NCBI RefSeq assembly: GCF_001598215.1
Contig: NZ_BCXJ01000006.1
Location: 62,001 to 126,000 of the forward strand
Direction: 5' to 3'
Length of the DNA stretch: 64,000 nucleotides
Source: Shouchella clausii
Lineage (GTDB): Bacteria > Bacillota > Bacilli > Bacillales > Bacillaceae_D
Part shown: positions 1 to 9,298 of the stretch, in pieces
How the letters are laid out: each line of letters begins with the position of its first letter
Position numbering within the stretch: the first letter of the stretch is position 1
The notes under the pieces: generated by a model
Database searches by the model: none
The model's input: only the letters and a program-made list of their open reading frames with translations
What the model was told of the DNA's origin: nothing
Program-made: the position numbers and the translations under genes

Positions 1-1518
1 CGGGTCGGCTATCATCGTTCGTGCAAAGGAAAGCAGTTGCCGTTCGCCACTAGAAAACGTTCCTCCCCTTTCAGTCATTTCCGTATGATAGCCGTCAGGC
101 AACTTATGAATGAATGCATCAGCGCCGACAAAAGCGGCAGCAGCTTCTACATCAGCTTGGGTATACCCGTCACGCGAGAGCGTAATATTGCTGGCAATTG
201 TACCGCTATACATAAACGGGTCTTGTAACACAAGACCGACTTTTTGCCGCAGCTCTTCCTCTGGATAGGCGGATAACTCGCTATTGTCTATGCGAATAGA
301 GCCTTGCTTCAGCGGATAAAAACGGAGCAACAAATGAATGATGGAGCTTTTCCCGCTACCAGTGTGGCCAACAATGGCAAGTGTCTCGCCTTTTTTGACG
401 GTAAATGAAATGTTTTTTAGTACATCCGTTTTCCCATCATAAGAAAAAGTCACATTGTCAAATTCAATTTCCCCTTCTACCATTTGCGGCCTGTCATCCC
501 CCTGTTTACCTGGGGCAAACTCCTGTTGGTCCATTAAACGGAAGACGCGCCCAGCTGAAACAATCGCTTGTTGGAATAAAGATAGCCGCTGCATCATTTG
601 GTTGACCGGCTCAAAAAAACGATCAAGATAATTAACAAAAGCATACAAAACGCCTATTTCTACTGGACCAGCAAAGGAGCCAAAGCCAAAGTACAAAAGA
701 ATGATGGCAATGGCAAGGTGGCTTAACACATCGACGATCGGCCTAAGAAGCAAGCCGTCTGCTTTCATCGCCCGAAATCCTGCGCGGTAATGGGATTCAT
801 TTGTGTCCGCAAATTCTTTTTGCAGGCGCTTCTCTTGCCGGAACGCTTGAATAATGGCCATCCCTTGGATCGACTCGCTCAACTTCGCATTGATCTCACT
901 CAATTTGGCGCTAACTTGTTCATAGAACCGAGAGCTGATTTTACGGTACATGCCAACTACTGCAAGAAGCAGCGGCAGAAAAGCCAAACAATAGAAGGCG
1001 AGTGTCGCATTTAAGTAAAACATGGCCAAAAACGTCCCAATTATAAATACGCTGTTTTTGACAAAGACAGCGAGCACGCTAACATATAGTTCCTTGATGG
1101 CTTCGGTGTCGTTTGTAATTCGTGAAATAAGGGCGCCACCAGGCATGCGGTCAAAAAAAGACAGCCCTAACTTTTGCACGTGGGCAAATACATCGAGCCG
1201 CAATGCTTGGACAATGTTTAACGCAATCCGCCAAAAAAGGACGCTTTGAACATACTGGCCAACCACAGCCGCTACTAATAACCCTACATACAAGACCGAA
1301 AGCGCCAACAGTGGTTTAAGTTCAAATAATTGCGGCGTTAAATAATCATCAATAAAGCGGGCAATCAAAATCGGTTGCAGCAGTTCCGCTCCGGCGGCCA
1401 CCATCATAATGGCAAGGGCCAGCATGAACCGCTTCTTATGCGGGCTGGTGTAACAGAGAAGTCGCCAAAAAACGGCTCGCTGCTCACGTCCTGTCATCAC
1501 GCCATCTGTATGTTTCAT
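1..1518 (-). CDS. yheH: ABC exporter subunit, YheH/BmrD-like, 3' end beyond window
   Basis: The first 506 codons of a membrane-fused ABC exporter are visible; the gene runs off the left edge. An N-terminal six-helix transmembrane region is followed by the ATPase domain with Walker A GHTGSGKSS (about 330-365) and the signature SSGERQ close to the edge. The Walker B motif and H-loop lie outside the window. The ATG overlaps the TGA of the preceding exporter gene as ATGA, so the two are translationally coupled. Such pairs in Bacillus (YheI/YheH, also called BmrC/BmrD) form a heterodimeric multidrug exporter in the plasma membrane. The pairing and the YheI-like partner support this assignment; the substrate is inferred only from the family. 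Confidence 0.85.
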   Translation of the reverse strand, partial: MKHTDGVMTGREQRAVFWRLLCYTSPHKKRFMLALAIMMVAAGAELLQPILIARFIDDYLTPQLFELKPLLALSVLYVGLLVAAVVGQYVQSVLFWRIALNIVQALRLDVFAHVQKLGLSFFDRMPGGALISRITNDTEAIKELYVSVLAVFVKNSVFIIGTFLAMFYLNATLAFYCLAFLPLLLAVVGMYRKISSRFYEQVSAKLSEINAKLSESIQGMAIIQAFRQEKRLQKEFADTNESHYRAGFRAMKADGLLLRPIVDVLSHLAIAIILLYFGFGSFAGPVEIGVLYAFVNYLDRFFEPVNQMMQRLSLFQQAIVSAGRVFRLMDQQEFAPGKQGDDRPQMVEGEIEFDNVTFSYDGKTDVLKNISFTVKKGETLAIVGHTGSGKSSIIHLLLRFYPLKQGSIRIDNSELSAYPEEELRQKVGLVLQDPFMYSGTIASNITLSRDGYTQADVEAAAAFVGADAFIHKLPDGYHTEMTERGGTFSSGERQLLSFARTMIADP

Positions 1519-3269
1519 TCATTCTCCCCCTGTTCCACGGCCGATTCTAGCTGCTGGCGCTCATACATTTCTTTGTACCAGCCACCTTGTTGCATTAGTT
1601 CAGCATGAGTGCCTGATTGGCTAACCTTTCCGTCTGCAAGCACGAGAATAAGGGAGGCGTGGCTAATCGCACTTAAGCGGTGGGCCGTCATGATAATCGT
1701 CCGTTCCCGTTTTTCTGTTTGAAGGGCTTGTAAAATCGCTTCCTCTGTTTTCGCATCGACAGCTGACAGGGCATCGTCAAGTACGAGCAAAGTTGGGTCG
1801 CTTAACAGCGTCCGCGCAATGGAAATTCGCTGCTTTTGCCCACCAGAAAGGGTCACGCCCCGCTCTCCTACAACGGTGTCATAACCAGCAGGGAAACGAA
1901 CAATGTCTTCATGCACTTGCGCTAACTTGCACACAGCGATAATTTCTGCCATTGACGCTTCTGGCTTCGCAAAAGCGACGTTTTCAGCAATGGTCGCTGA
2001 GAAAAGAAAATGTTCTTGGGGTACAAGGCCAAATGCCTCTTTGATACGACTAAGTTGATAAGCTCGAATCGAATGACCATCAATGAGGATATCCCCCTCC
2101 GTAACATCGATTGTTCGCTGCAACAGTGACAACAATGTTGTTTTGCCGCTGCCTGTCCTTCCGACAATGCCAAGTGTCCCCCCTTTTGGCAAGGAAAAAG
2201 CGACATGTTCAAGGACATTTGGTCCGTCTAGCGAATAGCGAAAAGCGTCAATACGGACATCGATCTCGCCTTGGATGGCCAAATCAAGTGCCTGTTCGCT
2301 TTCATGAATGTCTGATTTTTCATTCAACACAGCGCGGATGCGGTCATACGATGCATGCCCCCTTTCAACTACATTAAAGAACATGCCAATCGCCAACATC
2401 GGCCAGATCAAAAGGCCTAAGTAAACGAAAAAAGACGTCAACTGGCCAATTGTCATAGTCCCATCAGCTACAAAAAAACTACCAACAGCTACTGCTAGCA
2501 AATAACAACTGCCGATCACAATCGTAATCGTCGGATCAAACAACGCATCGATCCTCGCGACAGCCATGTTCTTTTCGACAACATGGGCTGACTTTTGCGC
2601 AAAACGGGAAACCTCTTCTTGTTCACGGCCAAATGCTTTTGTTACTTTCATTCCGCCTATACTTTCTTGAACGGTGTTGTTTAAAGCACTAAAGGCAGCT
2701 TGTGCACCAGCAAAACGACGATGAAGCAATTTCCCATAATAACTCGTTAACAGCGCCATCAACGGCAATGGCAACAATGTGATGAACGTTAACTGCCAAC
2801 TGATCGAAACAGCCATTGTCACTACGACCATCCCACCTAGCAAGCACGCGTCCACTATCGTTAACACGCCTTCCCCAGCAGTGGCTTGGACAGCGCGCAC
2901 GTCGTTTGTGGAGACAGCCATCAAGTCCCCCGTTGTCCGCTTATGGTAAAAGGAAGCAGGCATGTTCGTAAAATGCCGATACAAATCGAAGCGAATTTGC
3001 CGAGCTAACTTCAGCGACGTCCCAAAAATGAGTAAACGCCACAAAAAACGCAATATGTATAAAACAACAGCAATCCCCACTATCAAGCCAACCTCATTTA
3101 ACAATGCCGAAGGCGTTAAGCTAGCGTCGGCAATCCCATCGACAACTTCCCCAATCACACGAGGAGGAATCAGCGATAAAAAAGAGACAACTGCAAGCAC
3201 TGCAATCCCGCTTGCATAAGCCCGCCAATGTTTTTTAAAAAACCAGTTTAAGTCGACAAAAACCCGCAT
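1515..3269 (-). CDS. yheI: ABC exporter subunit, YheI/BmrC-like (584 aa)
   Basis: Complete half-transporter: a transmembrane domain (about residues 1-310) followed by an ATPase domain with Walker A GRTGSGKTT, signature LSGGQKQR, Walker B LLVLDDALS and switch histidine in TAHRLS. The D after the Walker B aspartate, in place of the catalytic glutamate (LDDALS), is the usual sign of the degenerate site in a heterodimeric exporter, so the partner at 1-1518 should carry the competent site. Its C-terminal end (GWYKEMYERQQL) resembles B. subtilis YheI. I start at the ATG at 3269, seven bases after GGGAGG, rather than the GTG at 3284, which overlaps that ribosome binding site. Likely multidrug efflux; the substrate is unknown. 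Confidence 0.88.
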   Translation of the reverse strand: MRVFVDLNWFFKKHWRAYASGIAVLAVVSFLSLIPPRVIGEVVDGIADASLTPSALLNEVGLIVGIAVVLYILRFLWRLLIFGTSLKLARQIRFDLYRHFTNMPASFYHKRTTGDLMAVSTNDVRAVQATAGEGVLTIVDACLLGGMVVVTMAVSISWQLTFITLLPLPLMALLTSYYGKLLHRRFAGAQAAFSALNNTVQESIGGMKVTKAFGREQEEVSRFAQKSAHVVEKNMAVARIDALFDPTITIVIGSCYLLAVAVGSFFVADGTMTIGQLTSFFVYLGLLIWPMLAIGMFFNVVERGHASYDRIRAVLNEKSDIHESEQALDLAIQGEIDVRIDAFRYSLDGPNVLEHVAFSLPKGGTLGIVGRTGSGKTTLLSLLQRTIDVTEGDILIDGHSIRAYQLSRIKEAFGLVPQEHFLFSATIAENVAFAKPEASMAEIIAVCKLAQVHEDIVRFPAGYDTVVGERGVTLSGGQKQRISIARTLLSDPTLLVLDDALSAVDAKTEEAILQALQTEKRERTIIMTAHRLSAISHASLILVLADGKVSQSGTHAELMQQGGWYKEMYERQQLESAVEQGENE

Positions 3270-3331
3270 ATCCCTGCCTCCCACTTGGATCGATTCAGTA
3301 AAAATTCATATTATTAAAAAACTAAATGACA

Positions 3332-3364
3332 GTGAACACCCTGCCGCTCAGACAGGGTGTTCAC
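3332..3364 (-). terminator. Intrinsic terminator after yneF
   Basis: A perfect 12-bp stem (GTGAACACCCTG / CAGGGTGTTCAC) with a 9-base loop directly follows the yneF stop codon. On the minus strand it is followed by a T-rich tract. It should separate yneF from the exporter genes. Confidence 0.8.
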
Positions 3365-3580
3365 TTATTTAGACTGTTGCTTTTGCATCGCTTTCATCAT
3401 TTGCGTGATTTTCTTCTGCGACGGATTTTGACCCATTTGTTGCATCATGACACGCAACATCTGTTCATTGATTGGCGGATTTTTTTTCAAATAGGACATC
3501 ATTGTTTTGCGGGCAATGAAAAAACCAATGGCTAATCCCGCAAGAACAGCGACTGTATAGCCGATAATATGCCAAACCAT
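3365..3580 (-). CDS. yneF: UPF0154 membrane protein YneF (71 aa)
   Basis: Short protein with one N-terminal membrane segment (about residues 4-22) and a charged cytoplasmic tail containing [17 protein letters not shown], the hallmark of the UPF0154 family. Length matches the family (about 72 aa). AAGGAGG precedes the ATG. The position downstream of tkt and sirA is the same as in B. subtilis. No biochemical function is known to me. Confidence 0.93.
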   Translation of the reverse strand: MVWHIIGYTVAVLAGLAIGFFIARKTMMSYLKKNPPINEQMLRVMMQQMGQNPSQKKITQMMKAMQKQQSK

Positions 3581-3750
3581 TCCTGCTTCTTCCTCCTTAA
3601 CCCTTCTTGTTAGCTCTTATACAACCTAATCTATTATACATGAGCCCTTTCTAATTTAAAAGGACTTGCGATTGATTCGGTCATTATTATTCAGGGAACG
3701 GACAGACACACGTCAAAATTAGCAAGCCTTTCCATGAAAAAAAAGCGCGC

Positions 3751-4179
3751 TTAAAGCACGCGTTGTTTTTCAAAAGGTTGGAGCCAGCCAAACCGCCCAT
3801 CTGCGACATTCACTGCAAAAAAATGACTGTTGACTTCCTTCAAAACATCAAACACAGTCGTCTCGGCACTTAAATCACCGATTGCTTCCAACTGAATGCT
3901 TTTATCGCCAATCTCAACGAGGCATCTGTTTTTCTCATTAAACGTCGAACGCAGCTCATAACCATTTCCTTTTTTAAGTCCATACCGTTTATGCAGCGCT
4001 TCGTGGAGTTTGGCTTTCGGAAGCGGTTTCGTAATGTAATCCACTTGCCGATCGTAGATGTGCCGTTCGCTTTGCTTCGCCTTTGCCCGTTCTGTAAACA
4101 ATTGAAACAGCTTGGCCTCTTTTCCTGAATAGGAAGCGGCCACTTCATCACTAAGCAAATAAAGCTCATAGTGCCTCAT
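3751..4179 (-). CDS. sirA: Sporulation inhibitor of replication SirA (142 aa)
   Basis: Matches the SirA/YneE family in length and in conserved positions: N-terminal MRHYELYLL, the block DRQVDYITKPLP, and a C-terminal RFGWLQP resembling RYGWLNP of B. subtilis. In B. subtilis SirA is induced by phosphorylated Spo0A and binds domain I of DnaA, stopping new rounds of replication during sporulation. The ATG at 4179 follows GGGAGG. Its location between tkt and yneF is the conserved one. Sequence divergence is high, as is usual for this family, so synteny is a main support. I did not identify a Spo0A box. Confidence 0.85.
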   Translation of the reverse strand: MRHYELYLLSDEVAASYSGKEAKLFQLFTERAKAKQSERHIYDRQVDYITKPLPKAKLHEALHKRYGLKKGNGYELRSTFNEKNRCLVEIGDKSIQLEAIGDLSAETTVFDVLKEVNSHFFAVNVADGRFGWLQPFEKQRVL

Positions 4180-4271
4180 TGTCTATCGCCTCCCGGATAA
4201 GCTACTGCTAGTATACACTTTTTGTTCTGAAATAACTGTCTTTTTTCGCTGAAATTGATCGCTAGTTTTGT

Positions 4272-4312
4272 CGAAAAAGAAAAAGGCTCAGGTAGAGCCT
4301 TTTTCTTTTTCG
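4272..4312. terminator. Terminator between tkt and sirA
   Basis: A perfect 18-bp inverted repeat (outer CGAAAAAGAAAAAGGCTC) around a 5-base loop, with a GC core GGCTC/GAGCC and T-rich arms on both strands. It lies just after the tkt stop and can work in either direction; here it would end tkt transcription. Confidence 0.85.
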
Positions 4313-4341
4313 TTACTCTTAATTAGGACAAAACAAATGCC

Positions 4342-6339
4342 TTATTTCTTTAATAACGCTTTTGCCCGTGAAACGACATTCTCAACCGTAAAGCCGAACT
4401 CAGCAATAACCGCTTCACCTGCGCCAGAAGCGCCAAACGTGTCAATGCCAAGCACGTCTCCTTCGTCACCTACGTATTTTGCCCATCCAAACGAAGAGCC
4501 CATTTCAATCGCCAGGCGCGCTTTTACATCTCTCGGAATCACCGCGTCTTTGTATTCCTGTGGCTGCTCCTCAAAACGATCCCAAGACGGCATGCTGACT
4601 ACTGACGCATCGATCCCCTCGTCAGCAAGTGCAGCTTGTGCTTTCACAGCTAGCGGTACTTCTGAACCAGTTGCCAACAGCACGATTTCCGGTTTATCTT
4701 TTGGCTCCGATACAATGTATGCCCCTTTTTTGACCCCTTCATAAGCCTTTTTGTCCGTACCTTTTAACGTATCGACATTTTGACGGCTAAGAACGAGCGC
4801 CGTTGGGCGGCCTTTCGACTCTAGTGCGATTTTCCAAGCAGCAGCCGTTTCATTTCCGTCACCTGGACGAACAACGGACAAGCCAGGCATCGCCCGCAAT
4901 GCCGCAAGATGCTCTACCGGTTCATGGGTTGGACCGTCTTCGCCAACAGCGACGCTATCGTGAGTAAGCACATACGTGACTGGCACACCCATAAGCGCAG
5001 ATAAGCGAATGGCCGGACGTAGGTAGTCGGAGAAGACAAAAAAGGTTCCTCCAAATACTTTCAATCCGCCGTGAAGCGCCATTCCGTTTAAGGCGGCCCC
5101 CATCGCAAATTCGCGGACACCAAACCAAATATTGCGCCCGCCATAGTTGTCGCGACTAAAGTTGCTTTCCCCTTTTAGCGTTGTTTTGTTTGAGCCAGCA
5201 AGGTCAGCAGAGCCGCCAAACAATTCAGGCGTGTGGGCTGCAAGGGCATTGAGCGCTTCGCCTGAAGAAGCCCGCGTTGCAAGGCTTGTCCCATGCTCAT
5301 AGACAGGCAAAGCTTGGTCAAATCCTTCTGGCAACTCCCCTGAGAAAGCGCGCTCGTACTGCGCAGCCAATTCAGGATTCTCTGCCTTGTATGCAGCAAA
5401 CAAGTCGTTCCATTCTGCCTCTTTTGCTGCCCCATCTTCTTTAACCGCAGCAAAATAAGCTTTCACTTCCTCTGGAATGTAGAAGTCTTCCTCAAACGTC
5501 CACTTGTATGCTTCTTTTGTTAACTTTACTTCTTCAGCGCCAAGTGGAGATCCGTGCGAAGCCGATGAAGCTGCTTTGTTCGGTGAACCATAGCCAATGA
5601 CTGTTTTGACTTCAATTAGAGTCGGACGGTCGACACTTTTTGCTTCTTCAATCGCGTGGTGAATTTCTTCCATGTCCGTGCCATCTTCTACACGAACAAC
5701 ATGCCAGCCGTAAGCTTTGAAACGGTCTTCCACACTCTCAGAGAACGATTCATGCAAATCGCCGTCAAGTGAAATGTCATTTGAATCATAAAGGACAATT
5801 AAACGTTCAAGCTTCAAGTGACCAGCTAACGAAGCCGCTTCTTGTGAAACGCCTTCCATTAGGTCGCCATCGCCGCAAATCGCATACGTATAATGGTCAA
5901 CAATCGGATATTTATCAGTATTGTATGTAGCGGCTAAATGGCGCTCTGCCATTGCCATACCGACTGCCATGGCAATCCCTTGCCCAAGCGGCCCTGTCGT
6001 TGCTTCGACTCCGTCTGTATGGCCGTATTCAGGATGGCCTGGTGTACGGCTGCCAAGCTGGCGGAAAGACTTCAAGTCGTCAAGCGTCACGTCGTATCCA
6101 CTTAAATGGAGCAAACTATATAGCAGCATGGAACCATGGCCAGCAGAGAGTACGAAACGGTCGCGGTTTGACCACTTCGGGTTCGCAGGGTTGTGGTTCA
6201 TATGCTTTGTCCACAAATTTAATGCCATCGGCGCTGCGCCCATCGGCATCCCTGGATGGCCGGAATTCGCTTTTTCAATGCTGTCGATTGATAGCGTGCG
6301 GATTGTGTTAACAGCCAATTCTTCAACTTTTTTTGTCAA
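4342..6339 (-). CDS. tkt: Transketolase (665 aa)
   Basis: Thiamine-diphosphate enzyme of the non-oxidative pentose phosphate pathway, moving two-carbon units between sugar phosphates in the cytoplasm. Seen: N-terminal ThDP-binding part with GHGSM and GPLGQG, the cofactor motif GDGDLMEG ending in the N of DSND, the pyrimidine domain with [15 protein letters not shown], and a C-terminal domain (about 540-665). Full family length. The start is a TTG eight bases after AAAGGGTG; no in-frame ATG fits better. It belongs to the lexA-side cluster (yneB, ynzC, tkt, sirA, yneF) as in B. subtilis, with terminators on both sides suggesting its own transcript. Confidence 0.97.
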   Translation of the reverse strand: MTKKVEELAVNTIRTLSIDSIEKANSGHPGMPMGAAPMALNLWTKHMNHNPANPKWSNRDRFVLSAGHGSMLLYSLLHLSGYDVTLDDLKSFRQLGSRTPGHPEYGHTDGVEATTGPLGQGIAMAVGMAMAERHLAATYNTDKYPIVDHYTYAICGDGDLMEGVSQEAASLAGHLKLERLIVLYDSNDISLDGDLHESFSESVEDRFKAYGWHVVRVEDGTDMEEIHHAIEEAKSVDRPTLIEVKTVIGYGSPNKAASSASHGSPLGAEEVKLTKEAYKWTFEEDFYIPEEVKAYFAAVKEDGAAKEAEWNDLFAAYKAENPELAAQYERAFSGELPEGFDQALPVYEHGTSLATRASSGEALNALAAHTPELFGGSADLAGSNKTTLKGESNFSRDNYGGRNIWFGVREFAMGAALNGMALHGGLKVFGGTFFVFSDYLRPAIRLSALMGVPVTYVLTHDSVAVGEDGPTHEPVEHLAALRAMPGLSVVRPGDGNETAAAWKIALESKGRPTALVLSRQNVDTLKGTDKKAYEGVKKGAYIVSEPKDKPEIVLLATGSEVPLAVKAQAALADEGIDASVVSMPSWDRFEEQPQEYKDAVIPRDVKARLAIEMGSSFGWAKYVGDEGDVLGIDTFGASGAGEAVIAEFGFTVENVVSRAKALLKK

Positions 6340-6390
6340 TGGATAACACCCTTTCTGCTGCCTTCTTTCCCTCTCATCATATACTTTCTG

Positions 6391-6423
6391 AAAAAAATGT
6401 ACAAGCCTGAGTAGACTTGTACA
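6391..6423 (-). terminator. Terminator after ynzC
   Basis: Stem TGTACAAG / CTTGTACA (8 bp, 10-base loop), followed on the minus strand by seven T residues. It begins two bases after the ynzC stop. Confidence 0.75.
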
Positions 6424-6424
6424 G

Positions 6425-6664
6425 TTAATGCAATCGTTTATGTTTTTGCGCTTTGCTGTCCTTTAATTTTTGTGGAGTAACGTCATTTCCTTTCGCGTCG
6501 ACGACTTTTACGGTATGGAGATGGTCCGTAAACGACGAACGGAAAGCCGACAAATATTCGTTGCGGAGTGCTTTTTGTTCCATTGCTTGTTTTTTTGTCA
6601 AGCCAACTGTTTTTGATAGCTTTGACAATTCATTGATGCGATCAAGTTTTTCTTTTGACAACAT
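6425..6664 (-). CDS. ynzC: UPF0291 protein YnzC (79 aa)
   Basis: Small hydrophilic protein of the UPF0291 family, recognised by N-terminal [13 protein letters not shown], the central [11 protein letters not shown] and the C-terminal block [10 protein letters not shown]. The family fold is a short helical hairpin; the function is not established. In B. subtilis it is the third gene of the SOS-controlled yneA-yneB-ynzC operon, and the order here is the same. I start at the ATG at 6664 (AGG, 8-base spacing). The GTG at 6673 and ATG at 6670 just upstream are alternatives. Confidence 0.92.
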   Translation of the reverse strand: MLSKEKLDRINELSKLSKTVGLTKKQAMEQKALRNEYLSAFRSSFTDHLHTVKVVDAKGNDVTPQKLKDSKAQKHKRLH

Positions 6665-6888
6665 CGTCATCACCTACCTTTTGTTCGCCCCCATCATAGC
6701 ATTCATCCAACACGAGAGCAAACAATCAGCTTACGGCAGACTAGACGAACAATATCCACGCCTTGCCCCGCTCATAGCCCTGGAAGCGTCGTTCCATGCA
6801 CAAGAAAACCGTCGCTCAATTCGCTTCTTCTCTCGCCCCGTGCCCCTGTCTAGCAACTGTTTATCATTCTTTGCTAACAACCACCAGC

Positions 6889-7605
<717 letters not shown>

Positions 7606-7760
7606 CTAACAGATAAGAACGAACTCAATCGCGCCAACGTTAATGCGGCATTGCCATCGTCCTCAACCTATTTATTTTATCAACAAAGGGCCTCCGATCT
7701 AAAGGCTTTCACTCCTCTGCTTAGCACAACCCTTCCAATTGTGTTTTTGCTGTTGTATTC

Positions 7761-7928
7761 TTAATTGTCAATTAAAAAAACGCGATCAATTGAAGTCGTT
7801 TCAACGATTTGCTCTGGCATGATTTGCTGTTCGTGTTTCTTGTTTTCGTTTTTTTCCTGCTCCCCAGGCCATACCAAGCTTGAGAAAATAAACAATACCG
7901 TCAAAATGCCGCCGCCTACTAGCCCCAT
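7761..7928 (-). CDS. Tiny membrane protein in the yneA position (55 aa)
   Basis: A 55-residue protein with an N-terminal hydrophobic segment (GLVGGGILTVLFIFSSLVW), then a charged extracytoplasmic tail. The ATG at 7928 has a strong GAGGA at 8-base spacing; an in-frame GTG at 7952 would add eight residues but has a poor site. It occupies the place of yneA, divergent from lexA and upstream of yneB. YneA proteins are SOS-induced cell division inhibitors with a membrane anchor and normally a LysM domain, which is absent here. A shortened YneA analogue is an inference from position and topology, not from sequence similarity. Confidence 0.6.
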   Translation of the reverse strand: MGLVGGGILTVLFIFSSLVWPGEQEKNENKKHEQQIMPEQIVETTSIDRVFLIDN

Positions 7929-7963
7929 ATCTTGTTTCCTCAATACGATCACCCGTTCCTAGA

Positions 7964-8034
7964 GAATGTTTGTTCTGCTAACAGAATACAAGGAACAACT
8001 GTTCGTGTCAACTGCTTTTTTAGAACTTATGTTT
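7964..8034. promoter_or_regulatory. LexA (SOS) box cluster between yneA-like gene and lexA
   Basis: Three sites resemble the Bacillus SOS box core GAAC-N4-GTTC: GAACAACTGTTC at 7993-8004 (perfect), GAACTTATGTTT at 8023-8034 (one mismatch) and GAATGTTTGTTC at 7964-7975 (one mismatch). They lie in the divergent promoter region, so LexA should repress both lexA itself and the yneA-like/yneB side. B. subtilis has the same multi-box arrangement here. Confidence 0.85.
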
Positions 8035-8096
8035 GCGTTCATACGTTCGATATGGTAAAGTTTGTTTAGAACAGTCATATGAAAGCAGGTGGGAAA

Positions 8097-8723
8097 ATGT
8101 CGAAATTGTCGAAGCGCCAAGAAGAAATTTTGGCGTACATAAAAGAGGAAGTAAAGAAAAAAGGGTACCCGCCGTCCGTCCGGGAAATTGGTGAAGCAGT
8201 TGGGCTCGCTTCAAGTTCCACTGTACATGGCCACTTAGCCAGACTAGAAAAAAAAGGCTATATTCGCCGCGACCCTACTAAACCGCGGGCGATTGAAGTC
8301 CTTTCTCTCGGATTTGATAATGATACATTTGTCAAAAAAGAGACAGCAAGCTTTATTCCGGTAATCGGAAAAGTTACCGCAGGTGTTCCAATTACTGCAG
8401 TTGAAAACATCGAAGATTACTTGCCCCTCCCAGACCATCTAGCCGCTTATGACAATACGTATGCGCTTGTCATTCAAGGGGAGAGCATGATTGAAGCGGG
8501 TATTTACGATGGAGACCAAGTAATCATACGGCAACAGCAAACAGCCGATAATGGCGATATTATTGTGGCCATGACAGAAGACAACGAAGCAACAGTAAAA
8601 CGGTTTTTCCGGGAAAAAGACTACATTCGTCTCCAACCAGAGAATTCTTCAATGGAGCCGATTATCCTTGAAAACTGCACGATACTCGGAAAAGTCATCG
8701 GAGTCTTCCGCACGATCCACTAA
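8097..8723 (+). CDS. lexA: SOS repressor LexA (208 aa)
   Basis: N-terminal winged helix (about 1-70; [20 protein letters not shown]) and a C-terminal S24 self-cleavage domain. Seen: the Ala-Gly cleavage site in VTAGVP, the catalytic serine in [13 protein letters not shown] and the lysine in ATVKRFF. LexA represses DNA-damage genes until RecA filaments stimulate its autocleavage. The start is the ATG at 8097 after AGGTGG; an upstream in-frame ATG at 8079 overlaps that site. Autoregulation is supported by SOS boxes immediately upstream. Targets visible in this window: the yneA-like/yneB side, recA, and possibly DNA polymerase IV. Confidence 0.97.
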   Translation: MSKLSKRQEEILAYIKEEVKKKGYPPSVREIGEAVGLASSSTVHGHLARLEKKGYIRRDPTKPRAIEVLSLGFDNDTFVKKETASFIPVIGKVTAGVPITAVENIEDYLPLPDHLAAYDNTYALVIQGESMIEAGIYDGDQVIIRQQQTADNGDIIVAMTEDNEATVKRFFREKDYIRLQPENSSMEPIILENCTILGKVIGVFRTIH

Positions 8724-9296
8724 CAGGCCAATAGCTCTTTCAGGTTGTTGACTAAGCTCCAACAATAAACAAGATTAAATGAAGACGCTTGTCCGACAAG
8801 AAGCAAGCCGCGGGAAGACGTAAACCGAACGTACTTTATAAAAAAGCTTTCGTGCTTGGAACGACTATTCCAATATGACATGGTAACAACACATATGGGA
8901 GTGTTTTTCTACAAACTAAAGACTCTTTCATCGATGATAAAAGAGTCTTTTTTGTGTAGCTGCCATCTTGCAAATGACCAAGCAGTTTCTTCGCTGGTAC
9001 ATACAATAAATAATAAGAAGGTGGTTCTACTTATGCCGTAACAAATCCTTTTAACAGCCAAGCTGCTGCCAAAGGAAAACAAGCTTAGTTGCTACGATAA
9101 CGGTAAATAGGCGATGCTGCTAGCATGACAGCTATGCTCCTACTAACGCCATAACATTCGCTGTTCCGAAAAGGACAAGAACGATCAAGCACTTGTCAGA
9201 GTTGACCATTAAATCAGCTGTAGAACCCCTCTCGCCCAACGTATTAGCCTGATTCCATTTGCTTTCTTGCGAGCAGAGCGCTCGCAGAAAGCTTTT
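8724..9296. other. Intergenic stretch after lexA without a convincing gene
   Basis: 573 bp. It holds the lexA terminator (8918-8953) and a second plus-oriented terminator-like hairpin (9261-9298). Between them all six frames are broken. Short hydrophobic minus-strand pieces (9050-9200) suggest a decayed membrane-protein gene, but no family is recognisable. Confidence 0.5.
8918..8953 (+). terminator. lexA terminator
   Basis: Perfect 11-bp stem AAAGACTCTTT / AAAGAGTCTTT with an 11-base loop, continuing into a T run. It lies about 195 bp after the lexA stop. Confidence 0.8.
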
Positions 9297-9298
9297 TT
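9261..9298 (+). terminator. Terminator-like hairpin, plus orientation
   Basis: Long GC-rich stem (GCTTTC-T-TGCGAGC / GCTCGCAGAAAGC) followed by six T on the plus strand, touching the stop codon of the convergent MFS gene. The T run suits plus-strand transcripts; on the minus strand no T run follows. Confidence 0.6.

Noticed and set aside
37-228. Plus-strand open frame opposite the first ABC gene
   Set aside because: It is a shadow of the minus-strand ATPase domain, which has all expected motifs in its own frame; no ribosome site precedes it.
8036-8049. GCGTTCATACGTTC as a fourth LexA box
   Set aside because: Both half-sites have the same orientation (GTTC and GTTC), so it is not the GAAC-N4-GTTC palindrome.
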